Below are positions 1-7,224 of a stretch of 47,353 nucleotides of DNA, one piece after another; positions within the stretch are counted from its first letter, which is position 1; every line of letters begins with the position of its first letter. The translations under genes were made by a program, and so were the position numbers. The DNA is from JBGSKY01 sp041740995 (GTDB taxonomy: Bacteria > Planctomycetota > Planctomycetia > Pirellulales > Pirellulaceae): contig JBGSKY010000153.1 in NCBI GenBank assembly GCA_041740995.1, positions 1-47,353 of the forward strand. The letters are read 5' to 3'. The notes under the pieces were generated by a model, which searched no databases, had not been told where the DNA came from, and saw nothing but the letters and a program-made list of their open reading frames with translations.

Positions 1-2077
1 GCTTTCCCTCTTGGATACACGCATCTCCTACTGTCATTGAGATGCGTACCGCTGCGCCGTCAGTGCTGTCTACCCATGGATGATCGGGGATTGCAAACGC
101 AATCGATAGTGGACGCTCAGCAGACAAGTGCGGATCAATCACTCGTCGATTGAATGTCTGTCGTAAACTGTTAGTTGCAATCAGTCCAAATCGGTTCAAA
201 AGCTTTTTTGGGTTTGTCGCGAGTTTCGCGGCTTTGTCCCACCAATACATGACAAAGTCTATCGACTCAGGCATGGGGTCATAGACCTTGCGGATCGTTT
301 TCGTGTAACCATCGCCGAGCAAGTCACGCATTCTGGCGGTTCCGATAAACGGTGGATTCCCAACGATGTAATCCGCTTGTGGCCATTCTGCTTTTCGTGG
401 GTTGATATAACTTAGCTCTTGAACCCGAGCAGTTTCATCGGGGATTTGTTCGCCGGTTACTGGATGCGTCTTGGTAGTACGTCCATCCCAACGAGTGACA
501 GGTTGGCCAGCTTCATCAAAGACTGGCTCGATGCTGTCCCAAGCTAACACTGCATCGCGGCATTCGATGTTGTGATAGCTCTTCAGAATTGGTTCGGGCG
601 GCGAAATATCGCTTCGCGTACGAAAGTGCCACTGAAGAAAGCCGATCCACAGAACAAGCTCGGCGATACCTGCCGCGCGTGGATTCAATTCAATGCCCAG
701 GAACTGATGCGGATCGACGCCGATACCCGGTAGATTCACGTCGCCAAACTCTCGTAATGCATTAAGCACTTCGCCTTCGAGTCGCTTCATCAACTCCAGC
801 GCGACATATAAGAAATTGCCGCTGCCGCACGCTGGATCAAGCACGCGGACTTCGCACAGATGGCCGTGAAAGTCTCGAATGATGCGTTGAGCTTCCCTGC
901 GTTTACCGTCCTCATCCAATTGAATCGCGGAAGCATAAGCAACTTCCCATTCCTCCCGCAACGGTTCTATAATCGTCGGCAAAACAAGCCGTTCAACATA
1001 AGCTCTTGGTGTGAAATGAGCGCCCAACTTGTGCCGTTCGGTCGCCTCAAGCGCTCGCTCCAACAGCGTTCCAAAGATCGCCGGTTCGACGGTCGTCCAG
1101 TTTGCCTCGGCTGCTTCGATCAATAGTAAAAGCTGATCGTAATTCAATGGCAGTGCAGAATGATCTTCAAAGAACCCGCCGTTGAAATGCTTGACCTTTT
1201 GACGCAAGAACGATGAGAACTTGCCCTGATCCATCGCACGCCATAGCTCTTCAACCATTGGCTGAAAGTTCTCTAATTCTGTTCGAAGCGATAGAAGCAA
1301 GTCGCGGAAGCCATGCTTTGGAATTAGTTCCACATCTTCGGCAAACATGGTGAACAAACATCGCATCAGAAAACCAGCCACAACCTCCGGCGTATGTTGC
1401 GATTCAAGACTTCGGGCCAACTTTGCCAACCGGCCAGCAATGTCACGTGTGACGCTGGCAGACTTGCGGCTCAGGTCCAATTCCTGCGGATCCGTGAACA
1501 GCAATCGCAACGTCTGTCGAACATTTTCATCGCCGATCTGATGCAAGCCGATTCGATAACTTCGCGGATCAGGATACGGCTGATAGTTCTTGCCGGATTG
1601 TGTGAAGTCGGCGTACAGATCGAAGCAATAACCAACATCTACGACGACAAGAAACGGTGGCCAATCGGGCAATGCTTCGGCATATCGTTTTGCTTGGCCT
1701 CGTGCCCGCGTCATGGCTTTGTCCCATTCGGCAGTTCCACGTTTGGCGGTACCGGATCGCCTTCGACGTAGCAATGAAGCTGTGGCTAGCCTTTCCTCCG
1801 CCAACGCATCTTTGCGTTCTACGCCTTGCTTGGATTCGAGAACAAAGCAGCCTTGCTTATAGAGGTCGACGCGACCATCGCTGAACGTGCCGTCGCCGTT
1901 GTTAAATTTAACTGCTTTCTCAAAAACGTACTGATTTGAGTCTTCGTCATCCGCGATCGCCGGTTCCGGATGCGGAACCTCTAAGATGTCGCACAATTCC
2001 TTAACAAACGACTGAGAGTTAGCTAATTCAGCTCCGCCCGAACGTTCCCATCGGGCGATAAATTCTGCCGGTTCCAC
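1..2077 (-). CDS. MmeI-like (type IIL/IIG) restriction-methylation enzyme, C-terminus cut by window edge
   Basis: An open frame runs about 692 codons from a GTG at 2077 to the window edge without a stop. Near the N-terminus there is a D71-X9-E81-S-K83 pattern (FVLESK), the spacing of the PD-(D/E)xK nuclease site of MmeI. The N6-adenine methyltransferase core follows: SAM-binding motif I as DPACGSGNF at about residue 412 and catalytic motif IV as GNPPF at about 572. In the MmeI family nuclease, methylase and target recognition share one chain, so the missing C-terminus probably holds the target-recognition domain. A GGAGCAGGA stretch precedes the GTG. It could instead be the related methylase of a DISARM-type system; genes beyond the left edge would tell. 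It lies beside a tRNA-derived attachment site, which suggests horizontal transfer. Confidence 0.85.
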   Translation of the reverse strand, partial: MEPAEFIARWERSGGAELANSQSFVKELCDILEVPHPEPAIADDEDSNQYVFEKAVKFNNGDGTFSDGRVDLYKQGCFVLESKQGVERKDALAEERLATASLLRRRRSGTAKRGTAEWDKAMTRARGQAKRYAEALPDWPPFLVVVDVGYCFDLYADFTQSGKNYQPYPDPRSYRIGLHQIGDENVRQTLRLLFTDPQELDLSRKSASVTRDIAGRLAKLARSLESQHTPEVVAGFLMRCLFTMFAEDVELIPKHGFRDLLLSLRTELENFQPMVEELWRAMDQGKFSSFLRQKVKHFNGGFFEDHSALPLNYDQLLLLIEAAEANWTTVEPAIFGTLLERALEATERHKLGAHFTPRAYVERLVLPTIIEPLREEWEVAYASAIQLDEDGKRREAQRIIRDFHGHLCEVRVLDPACGSGNFLYVALELMKRLEGEVLNALREFGDVNLPGIGVDPHQFLGIELNPRAAGIAELVLWIGFLQWHFRTRSDISPPEPILKSYHNIECRDAVLAWDSIEPVFDEAGQPVTRWDGRTTKTHPVTGEQIPDETARVQELSYINPRKAEWPQADYIVGNPPFIGTARMRDLLGDGYTKTIRKVYDPMPESIDFVMYWWDKAAKLATNPKKLLNRFGLIATNSLRQTFNRRVIDPHLSAERPLSIAFAIPDHPWVDSTDGAAVRISMTVGDACIQEGK

Positions 2078-2535
2078 TTTTCCTGCTCCACAATTCCAAC
2101 AAATCGGAGGCGAGAGTTTAGCAGTTTTGCAGTCGTCCTACAGGTATAGAGACTCGGAGAGTCAAACGACCGAAAGCTAAGCGTCGAATATTTGTTCCCC
2201 GCTCAAACCTACGGTGGACTAATATCGGACGACTGCTAACGTTCGGTCGGTGACAATTCATCGAAATTGCTTGAAGGGAAGGATTGCCAACCACAGTTCT
2301 AAAAGGCGTATAGCTACGGTCGGTCTTGTGGCAAGCCTTCCGTTTTCGGATCGCCTGGGCGAGCGCTCGCTCCGTTCGGTTAGAGTGGGGCGATGGCCGA
2401 ATTGTCGCTTGACCTCACTTTTTATGAATTCAACCAGTCAAACTCGAAAAAATTTTCATCCTTTCGCATTCGATCACGCAAAAACCTTGTCAGGCCATTC
2501 GAACCGCCAAAGATTTTTGAGCTGAAGATTCACCG
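2078..2535. other. Intergenic stretch without a recognisable gene
   Basis: This stretch lies between the methylase start and the next small minus-strand gene. It contains only short open frames with no recognisable motif. A GC-rich patch around 2350-2385 has short self-complementary pieces but no clear terminator. The methylase promoter should lie at its left end. Confidence 0.4.
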
Positions 2536-2895
2536 CTAGCCGCATCCGAGTTTATCCTCCGACTCTTCATCGATCACCCTTTCGACAACTTCAAATGGAC
2601 CGTTGATCTCTGTGCCAGCAGGTACAGCCATCATACTGGAGTTGTATTTATTCGGGCCTGAATTCCATTCTGAGATGGTCTTGATTGCCAAGCTATGCCG
2701 CAAATCTCGGCTGAGGCAAACCATCTCATTAGCCATCGGGCGAACAAGCCACAGATCGAACCGACGCCTTTTTCGTTTAACTCCTGTTGCGCCATCCTTG
2801 GTAACACTGGTCGCGACTAGCTTTGACATAAAAGCTGATTTGACGACCTCACTGCAATTTTTGCCTTCTGCATCCATGTAAGTAACTTCGAACAT
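2536..2895 (-). CDS. Hypothetical protein, 119 aa
   Basis: The product is not recognised. A GAGG ribosome-binding site lies about 8 nt before the ATG, and the translation looks coding: an acidic N-terminal strand (MFEVTYMDAEGK), a basic cluster (KRKRRR) near residue 42 and a mixed C-terminus. There is no signal peptide or membrane segment. It lies between the restriction-methylation gene and the tRNA-derived att fragment, so it is probably cargo of the same integrated element. No function is proposed. Confidence 0.5.
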   Translation of the reverse strand: MFEVTYMDAEGKNCSEVVKSAFMSKLVATSVTKDGATGVKRKRRRFDLWLVRPMANEMVCLSRDLRHSLAIKTISEWNSGPNKYNSSMMAVPAGTEINGPFEVVERVIDEESEDKLGCG

Positions 2896-2971
2896 CGTTT
2901 TAAATCCTCAAGTCCGCCGATCGGTACGCTGACAGCATGGCGGACAACTACCGCCAGCGGCCTTTCGGCGA

Positions 2972-3436
2972 TTAATCAGATTTGCGTTTAGACGCGTCGC
3001 GGCGTTTCGGTGGCTCGTTTGTCTTGCAAGCTCCCGCCGATCGATCCTGGCTGCAATCCGGACCGGATTGGATTACTGCAACGGCTTGACCGGCGATTGC
3101 CACCGTTTTTAGATCGGCGGCAAAAGATGACAACAACTCGGCCACTGCTTGCTGATTGTCCTCACCCGCTGTCAAAGCCGATTCGCAAATACTTTTGATC
3201 GCGACAATTGCTTGGGAAAGTGCACCTTTTGGGACTGAATGCACCAATTTGTGCACCAATTCGCAAAGTTGCTGTTTGTTACGCTGCTCTGAATTCGCCG
3301 TTTTCCCTGGGAAAGTGCCACTTTTTGAGGCATCAAAGGCGTTTTGGTTCGAGTCCCTCACCGCCCATTGGTTACGAAAAGATAGCTTCGCACAGAAGTA
3401 GGCAAAAAGCCTTAGCCCCAGGTCTTCCGGGTTCAT
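2972..3436 (-). CDS. Doubtful ORF, 154 aa, crossing the att core
   Basis: The first 22 or so codons overlap the integrase remnant in another frame. The ORF then runs antisense through the tRNA 3' fragment, giving the peptide WAVRDSNQ, a type of artefact seen when tRNA ends are translated. After that comes a helical stretch (QLCELVHKLVHSVPKGALSQ) and a basic, Ser/Lys-rich tail. The downstream half could be a real small element-encoded protein with a later start, while the N-terminal third is probably not coding. No function is proposed. Confidence 0.3.
   Translation of the reverse strand: MNPEDLGLRLFAYFCAKLSFRNQWAVRDSNQNAFDASKSGTFPGKTANSEQRNKQQLCELVHKLVHSVPKGALSQAIVAIKSICESALTAGEDNQQAVAELLSSFAADLKTVAIAGQAVAVIQSGPDCSQDRSAGACKTNEPPKRRDASKRKSD
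3346..3367 (+). other. tRNA 3'-end fragment, putative att core of an integrative element
   Basis: These 22 nt match the end of a tRNA gene: T-loop TTCGAGT, the T-stem 3' half CCCTC, the acceptor 3' strand ACCGCCC and a discriminator A. The 5' half of the T-stem is absent: TTTGG stands where GAGGG would be needed. The rest of a tRNA is also absent upstream, so this is not a functional gene. Isolated tRNA 3' ends are typical crossover sites of tyrosine-recombinase elements. The integrase remnant stops 4 nt further on. The parent tRNA would begin with GGGCGGT and should lie elsewhere in the genome. Confidence 0.7.
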
Positions 3437-3822
3437 TCATCTCTGTGCTGAACGCTTCTAAGTCATCAAAGGACATTTCCGGGCCACTACCGTCGTATGC
3501 GCGGGATGTCGTTGGGTCATTTAATTTCTTGATCACCGCGTTGAGATCAGAATTGGCGAATTGCCAATAATGCTCTCTCGCGATTCCATCAGTATGTCCA
3601 CCGGTCTCTGAGGCCGTATGTGAAGCGAGTGATCTGGCAAGGTCTGTTGTTCCCGATGCTCGGGCGATTGTGCCAAAGCTTCGGCCTTTGCTTTACATGA
3701 TCGTTCTGAAGCATTCTGTCAGCCGCTATTCGAAGACTCGAATTGGATCGAATCTCGGGAACTAAAAATTCAACTCTGTCTTCGGCTTCTATGTGAAGTG
3801 TGAGCAGTTCTGTTGCGATCAT
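3372..3822 (-). pseudogene. Tyrosine recombinase/integrase, C-terminal remnant with a frameshift
   Basis: Two overlapping minus-strand frames together spell the catalytic C-terminus of a phage-type integrase. The upstream frame (from 3822) gives ELLTLHIEAED and then RPKLWHN, the start of the HxxR box. Near 3665 the reading must shift. The second frame continues RASGTTDLARSLASH, then GGHTDGIAREHYW, matching the G-H box and the nucleophilic tyrosine in HYW, then a FANSDLNAVIKKL tail and a TAA at 3372-3374. The N-terminal DNA-binding part is missing, since a TGA precedes the first Met in frame. This is a dead integrase beside its own att core. Confidence 0.75.
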
Positions 3823-4066
3823 CGATCAGAAACGGGATTGCAAGGAGGGTTTTTCGTTCGCGATCTTATTTATCCCAATTATGTTTGATGACGATCCGAT
3901 TCTCTATTTAAGGTCGCGCGACGTTGTTAGATATCGCTTCTGGATTGTTTTTGCGACCTTACCATTGTCCTGAGTCTCTCAGATTCGATTTTCGGGAGTT
4001 CTCATGTGTCCAAATTGGTCGTCGTCCAACGACACTCTAATTGAAATCGAATCGCATCTGAAGAGT

Positions 4067-4621
4067 TTAGGGTTCAAGTTCAATCAAGAAGAAATTCGGC
4101 TCACCGGTTTTTACCTCCAAAACAATTCCGGAGCCTTCTATTCGACTGTAACGCTCTGGAATCTGTTGTTGCTCGCGACTTCGGTTCCTCTCACGCGACA
4201 TTTCAGCCAAGCGAGACATGCGTTTGTCTTTCGCAGCAGCATTTGCCGCGGCACGCTGGTCTAGATCTACGATGTTAGAGTTGTCAGGCATCGGCATCGT
4301 CCGTTCGAATTCGGTATAGTCGGATTCGATGATGGTTACACTAACCCGTGACTCACCGAGCGGAGCCCCATCTTCGAAACCGAACGTACTTAGGATGAAT
4401 TCGCCATTCGAGTCGGTTTTTCCTGACGCCAACACAGGCAATTTCGACTGCTGGAATACAACAGAAGCACCAATTAACGGCTGCCCTTGAAAGGTGACTT
4501 TTCCGGAAACTGGCGCCAGCGGAAGACGGTTCTCGTCAAAACAGCCGACCAAAAAAAACAGCCCAACTAAAAAACTACTGGGTAGAGCACTTTTGAAGCT
4601 TTTATCAGACGCATTAAACAA
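4067..4621 (-). CDS. Secreted lipoprotein with carboxypeptidase-regulatory-like fold
   Basis: The 184-aa product has a hydrophobic N-terminus ending in a lipobox (FFLVGC, Cys27). A segment of the type VSGKVTFQGQPLIGASVVF follows, characteristic of the small beta-sandwich (transthyretin/CarboxypepD_reg-like) lipoproteins common in planctomycetes. The C-terminal half has an Arg/Gln-rich stretch (SRERNRSREQQQ). It lies 49 nt downstream of the DUF1559 gene on the same strand. Such lipoprotein/DUF1559 pairs recur in planctomycete genomes, which suggests co-transcription and a shared surface role. The exact function is unknown. Confidence 0.75.
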   Translation of the reverse strand: MFNASDKSFKSALPSSFLVGLFFLVGCFDENRLPLAPVSGKVTFQGQPLIGASVVFQQSKLPVLASGKTDSNGEFILSTFGFEDGAPLGESRVSVTIIESDYTEFERTMPMPDNSNIVDLDQRAAANAAAKDKRMSRLAEMSRERNRSREQQQIPERYSRIEGSGIVLEVKTGEPNFFLIELEP

Positions 4622-4670
4622 CGCGACACCTCATTGAGAAATTCCGTAACATTGAATGTGCCAAGTAGAG

Positions 4671-5654
4671 CTACGGTATCGGGTCTATCAATTCCCCATC
4701 GCTGCGATCGCCGAGTTGATGATAGGTCCGCAAGTCCATGCCCTCCGAAAGAAAATGTACGCTACAGTCTGCGAAAACGAAATTAGCGCCGCCGATGTGC
4801 TGGGATTTAAAACCAGAACCAGTGTTGTATGAATTGAATGAGTTACAGTTCCTGCCTGTTTTTCCATCGTTTCCGGCACCCTCGCCTGGACAGGTCGGGA
4901 AATTTATAGGCGCGGTCGTCGCATAGTAAAAAGCTGAACTTCGAGCCCAATTGCTCGGATACAGTTTCCATTCTTCTGTACCGCAGAAAGGCTTAATCTC
5001 ACCCATCAGAATCGTGTTGGATAACCCATCAGTTATGCTCGGAAAATTCGCGGACCAATTCAAATACGAGAATGGCCCAGATATTTCGCCTGGTTCGTCG
5101 GAGTATCCATACGGCGCATAATTTCGATCGCGACTGAACGAAGAATGATCGTAGGCTGTACAGGCCCCGAGAGAATCCATGTAGGCAGATCCAATTGAAA
5201 CGGCGTAGTTGGTTGTTTTCCATCCCGGCTCTTCTGATTTGCTCTTGCCATAAGAAGGACAATATAGGATTGGAATTTCGTGATCGCGTACTTTTCTACC
5301 GTTTACCAATTGGGCATCAACATCGGTTGAGCTAGAAAAATCAATACCTGTAAACAACGCGTTCTGCTCGTAGAAAGGCAGTAGCTTGACCAATGGTCCG
5401 CCGGTATCAATGGGCCAGGGTTCAGGGTTGGCGTAGTGTTTGTGGCCTTGCTTCGGCAATGTTTTAAAGGTTAACTCGTAATTATGCATCGCAAGTCCAA
5501 GCTGACGAATGTTGCTTGTACACGAAGTTCGTCTAGCAGCCTCTCGAGCTTGTTGTACTGCCGGTAGCAATAGCCCGGCAAGAATGCCGATGATTGCAAT
5601 CACCACTAAGAGCTCAATTAAGGTAAAGCCGCGAAAACATTCTTTCCTCCGCAT
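4671..5654 (-). CDS. DUF1559 prepilin-like protein, type II secretion pseudopilin N-terminus
   Basis: The 327-aa product opens with a prepilin signal: RG|FTLIELLVVIAIIGIL, with Gly9 before the cleavage site and the conserved Glu at +5. The hydrophobic helix ends in LLPAVQQAREAARR, diagnostic of the planctomycete DUF1559 family. The C-terminus holds the family's end motif as GGANFVFADCSVHFLSEG, where the usual ADGS is ADCS. A prepilin peptidase encoded elsewhere is presumed to process it. It lies in one direction with the downstream lipoprotein. Family members are numerous and of unknown function, and are thought to be cell-surface or pseudopilus-associated. Confidence 0.9.
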   Translation of the reverse strand: MRRKECFRGFTLIELLVVIAIIGILAGLLLPAVQQAREAARRTSCTSNIRQLGLAMHNYELTFKTLPKQGHKHYANPEPWPIDTGGPLVKLLPFYEQNALFTGIDFSSSTDVDAQLVNGRKVRDHEIPILYCPSYGKSKSEEPGWKTTNYAVSIGSAYMDSLGACTAYDHSSFSRDRNYAPYGYSDEPGEISGPFSYLNWSANFPSITDGLSNTILMGEIKPFCGTEEWKLYPSNWARSSAFYYATTAPINFPTCPGEGAGNDGKTGRNCNSFNSYNTGSGFKSQHIGGANFVFADCSVHFLSEGMDLRTYHQLGDRSDGELIDPIP

Positions 5655-5740
5655 AAATCCACTCCCGATTTAATGAAATGATCAAACAGCAAAACAGCAG
5701 TAAAAATAGATAGAACGACGCAACGGTTTCATTCTGTTTT

Positions 5741-5764
5741 GGAAAGCTGGAGGGAGAGCTTTCC
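5741..5764. terminator. Inverted repeat between the PEP-CTERM and DUF1559 genes
   Basis: GGAAAGCT (5741-5748) and AGCTTTCC (5757-5764) form a perfect 8-bp stem around an 8-nt purine-rich loop. It lies 60 nt past the stop of the PEP-CTERM gene and before the DUF1559 start. There is no U-tract in either direction, so intrinsic termination is uncertain; a regulatory hairpin is equally possible. Confidence 0.35.
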
Positions 5765-5823
5765 GAGATCTAATATTTCGTTAACACCTAAGTGAAGGAT
5801 GTCACAATCTCGCGAGCGTAAAT

Positions 5824-6510
5824 TCACTGCGTCGCTTCAAGTTTTCCGTATTGAATCGCTCGTCGCCGCTTTAAAACTACAAGCGAAATAGCTACGCTCA
5901 TTAGGCTCAACATTGCAAGGGTGCTTGGTTCAGGCACGGCCGAAGGCGACTGCGAAAACGAAATGTTGTCCAAGCCGAAATTGCCACTTGAATTTCCGTC
6001 AGCATCGAACAGCGTTACAACTATTGATTGGGCTGTATAGTTTGGTGAAAAAAGGAAACCGTTGGTAGTCAAGTCCGTGTTGGTAAATGTTAGCGGAGAC
6101 GTTCCGCCGGTGATTGTGACATTGTCCAGTACACCGTCCCCATAGCTTTGGTAGTAGGTGCTCAGAAAACTATTTAAAGTGACTTCAAAGCCAGCGTCAG
6201 CGGTCAACGTGAAGGATACGGTCGCACCCCCGTCATCGTTAAAATAACCGACTTGCGAATTCGATCCGATCCAATTTCCGTCATCAAGAAACGAAAAGTT
6301 TCCATTTGTCGAAAAGGTAACATTTGGTGTGTCAAAGTCGCCCGAGTAACCAGTGTCGGCCGTATTGACGTTGCTGCCGTAACCAATCGGGAAAGGGTCA
6401 TTGATCGCCAGCACGCCCGCAAAGTCAAAATTCAGAATCGTTGCTGCGAAACAGTTCGTAGAGCAGCAGATCGCGACAGTGAGTGTCAAGATAAAACGGA
6501 CGCAGTTCAT
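5824..6510 (-). CDS. PEP-CTERM sorting domain protein, secreted
   Basis: From the ATG at 6510 the product is 228 aa. A signal peptide (MNCVRFILTLTVAICC, then NCFA) is followed by a beta-rich, Gly/Asp/Asn-rich body containing ITGGTSPLTFTNTDLTTNG and DADGNSSGNFGLDNISFSQ. The C-terminal PEP-CTERM tripartite tail is VPEPSTLAM, a hydrophobic helix and KRRRA. An upstream start at 6558 would add 16 residues and weaken the signal peptide. Exosortase-type processing is known for this tail, and the exosortase is not in the window. A GTTCCG-N5-CGGAAC operator lies 91 nt upstream, shared with the catabolic island. The body may bind carbohydrate, but that is a guess. Confidence 0.85.
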   Translation of the reverse strand: MNCVRFILTLTVAICCSTNCFAATILNFDFAGVLAINDPFPIGYGSNVNTADTGYSGDFDTPNVTFSTNGNFSFLDDGNWIGSNSQVGYFNDDGGATVSFTLTADAGFEVTLNSFLSTYYQSYGDGVLDNVTITGGTSPLTFTNTDLTTNGFLFSPNYTAQSIVVTLFDADGNSSGNFGLDNISFSQSPSAVPEPSTLAMLSLMSVAISLVVLKRRRAIQYGKLEATQ

Positions 6511-6600
6511 AGATGTTTTCCCAATCAAAAATCCAACAATTAAAAAATCAAACAACATCCGCCTGTCTTGTGCAGCGACTTCACCAAGAGAGATGTCGCC

Positions 6601-6617
6601 GTTCCGCTTAACGGAAC
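6601..6617. promoter_or_regulatory. IclR-type operator, copy 1, upstream of the PEP-CTERM gene
   Basis: GTTCCGCTTAACGGAAC is the best palindrome of the four in the window, with 6-bp arms around a 5-nt centre. It lies in a non-coding stretch 91 nt upstream of the PEP-CTERM start. The same pattern recurs at 18082, 25113 and 25232. That it binds the IclR-type protein encoded at 17314-18069 is inferred. Confidence 0.65.
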
Positions 6618-7068
6618 AGAGTAACGATATCGATCCTGACCTGAGCAGTCAATGAAATTATGTAATATTCTGAGAAATTGCTTTAAAAACTCTGCTGTTA
6701 GAGGACTAATTCGACAACGAATGGTCTCGTGTTTACGACTGGCGATATTTCGTTAAGCGATACGAGCCCTGAAATTCGTTTCAATCGTGTCGGGCGATTT
6801 TCACGGCGGGCGCCAATTGGAATACTGACCGGTTTCTACGCCGATTACTGGCCCATTATTTTTCGGCAATCAGATATCGGTCTTCGAGAGACCGCAGTAG
6901 TCCGGGCACCATTGGAATCGATTGCTTGTAGATTGCGATTTCAATCGGACAAGGCCCTGACAAGCAAACGCTCTTGTTCATTGGACAGTTGCTCGAGGTG
7001 AAACTGAAGAGTCAGAATAGAGAATACTATCGCTCCGGACTGCGGAATGCCTGTGAGCGTTTGCTAAT
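6618..7068. other. Intergenic stretch without a recognisable gene
   Basis: I see no gene with a recognisable product here. Short open frames exist, but none has a convincing start or composition. It separates the PEP-CTERM transcription unit from the tail of the long DUF1501/PSD1 operon and may hold that operon's terminator, which I could not identify. Confidence 0.4.
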
Positions 7069-7221
7069 TCACTCGAAGTTGCGGTTTAAGAACTTGCTCT
7101 TCAACACAACTTTCGCGGTTTGACCAGTCGTCTTACTAAATGACGAATGACCGGCAGGCAATTCTTTTATACCGAAATCATATTCCAATTGCGGCGAGCG
7201 CATCGGAAAATGGTATTGCAT
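7069..7221 (-). CDS. Possible 50-aa ORF behind DUF1501, or a readthrough extension of it
   Basis: After the TGA of the DUF1501 gene the same frame gives GCA and then an ATG at 7221, and stays open for 50 codons to a TGA at 7069-7071. It begins MQYHFPMRSPQLEYDFGIKE and ends in a basic tail (KSKFLNRNFE). The amino-acid mix looks coding. It could be a small separate protein, a C-terminal extension lost to a stop mutation, or chance. Confidence 0.35.
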   Translation of the reverse strand: MQYHFPMRSPQLEYDFGIKELPAGHSSFSKTTGQTAKVVLKSKFLNRNFE

Positions 7222-7224
7222 TGC

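Noticed and set aside
2250..2525. 91-codon plus-strand ORF between the methylase and the first small gene
   Set aside because: Arg/Ser-rich translation without motif and no ribosome-binding site; probably chance.
3346..3367. Functional tRNA gene
   Set aside because: Only the T-loop, the 3' half of the T-stem and the acceptor 3' strand are present. The 5' half of the T-stem does not pair and no D- or anticodon arm precedes it.
4004..4264. 86-codon plus-strand ORF opposite the lipoprotein gene
   Set aside because: Most of it is antisense to a well-supported lipoprotein, and the translation shows no domain.
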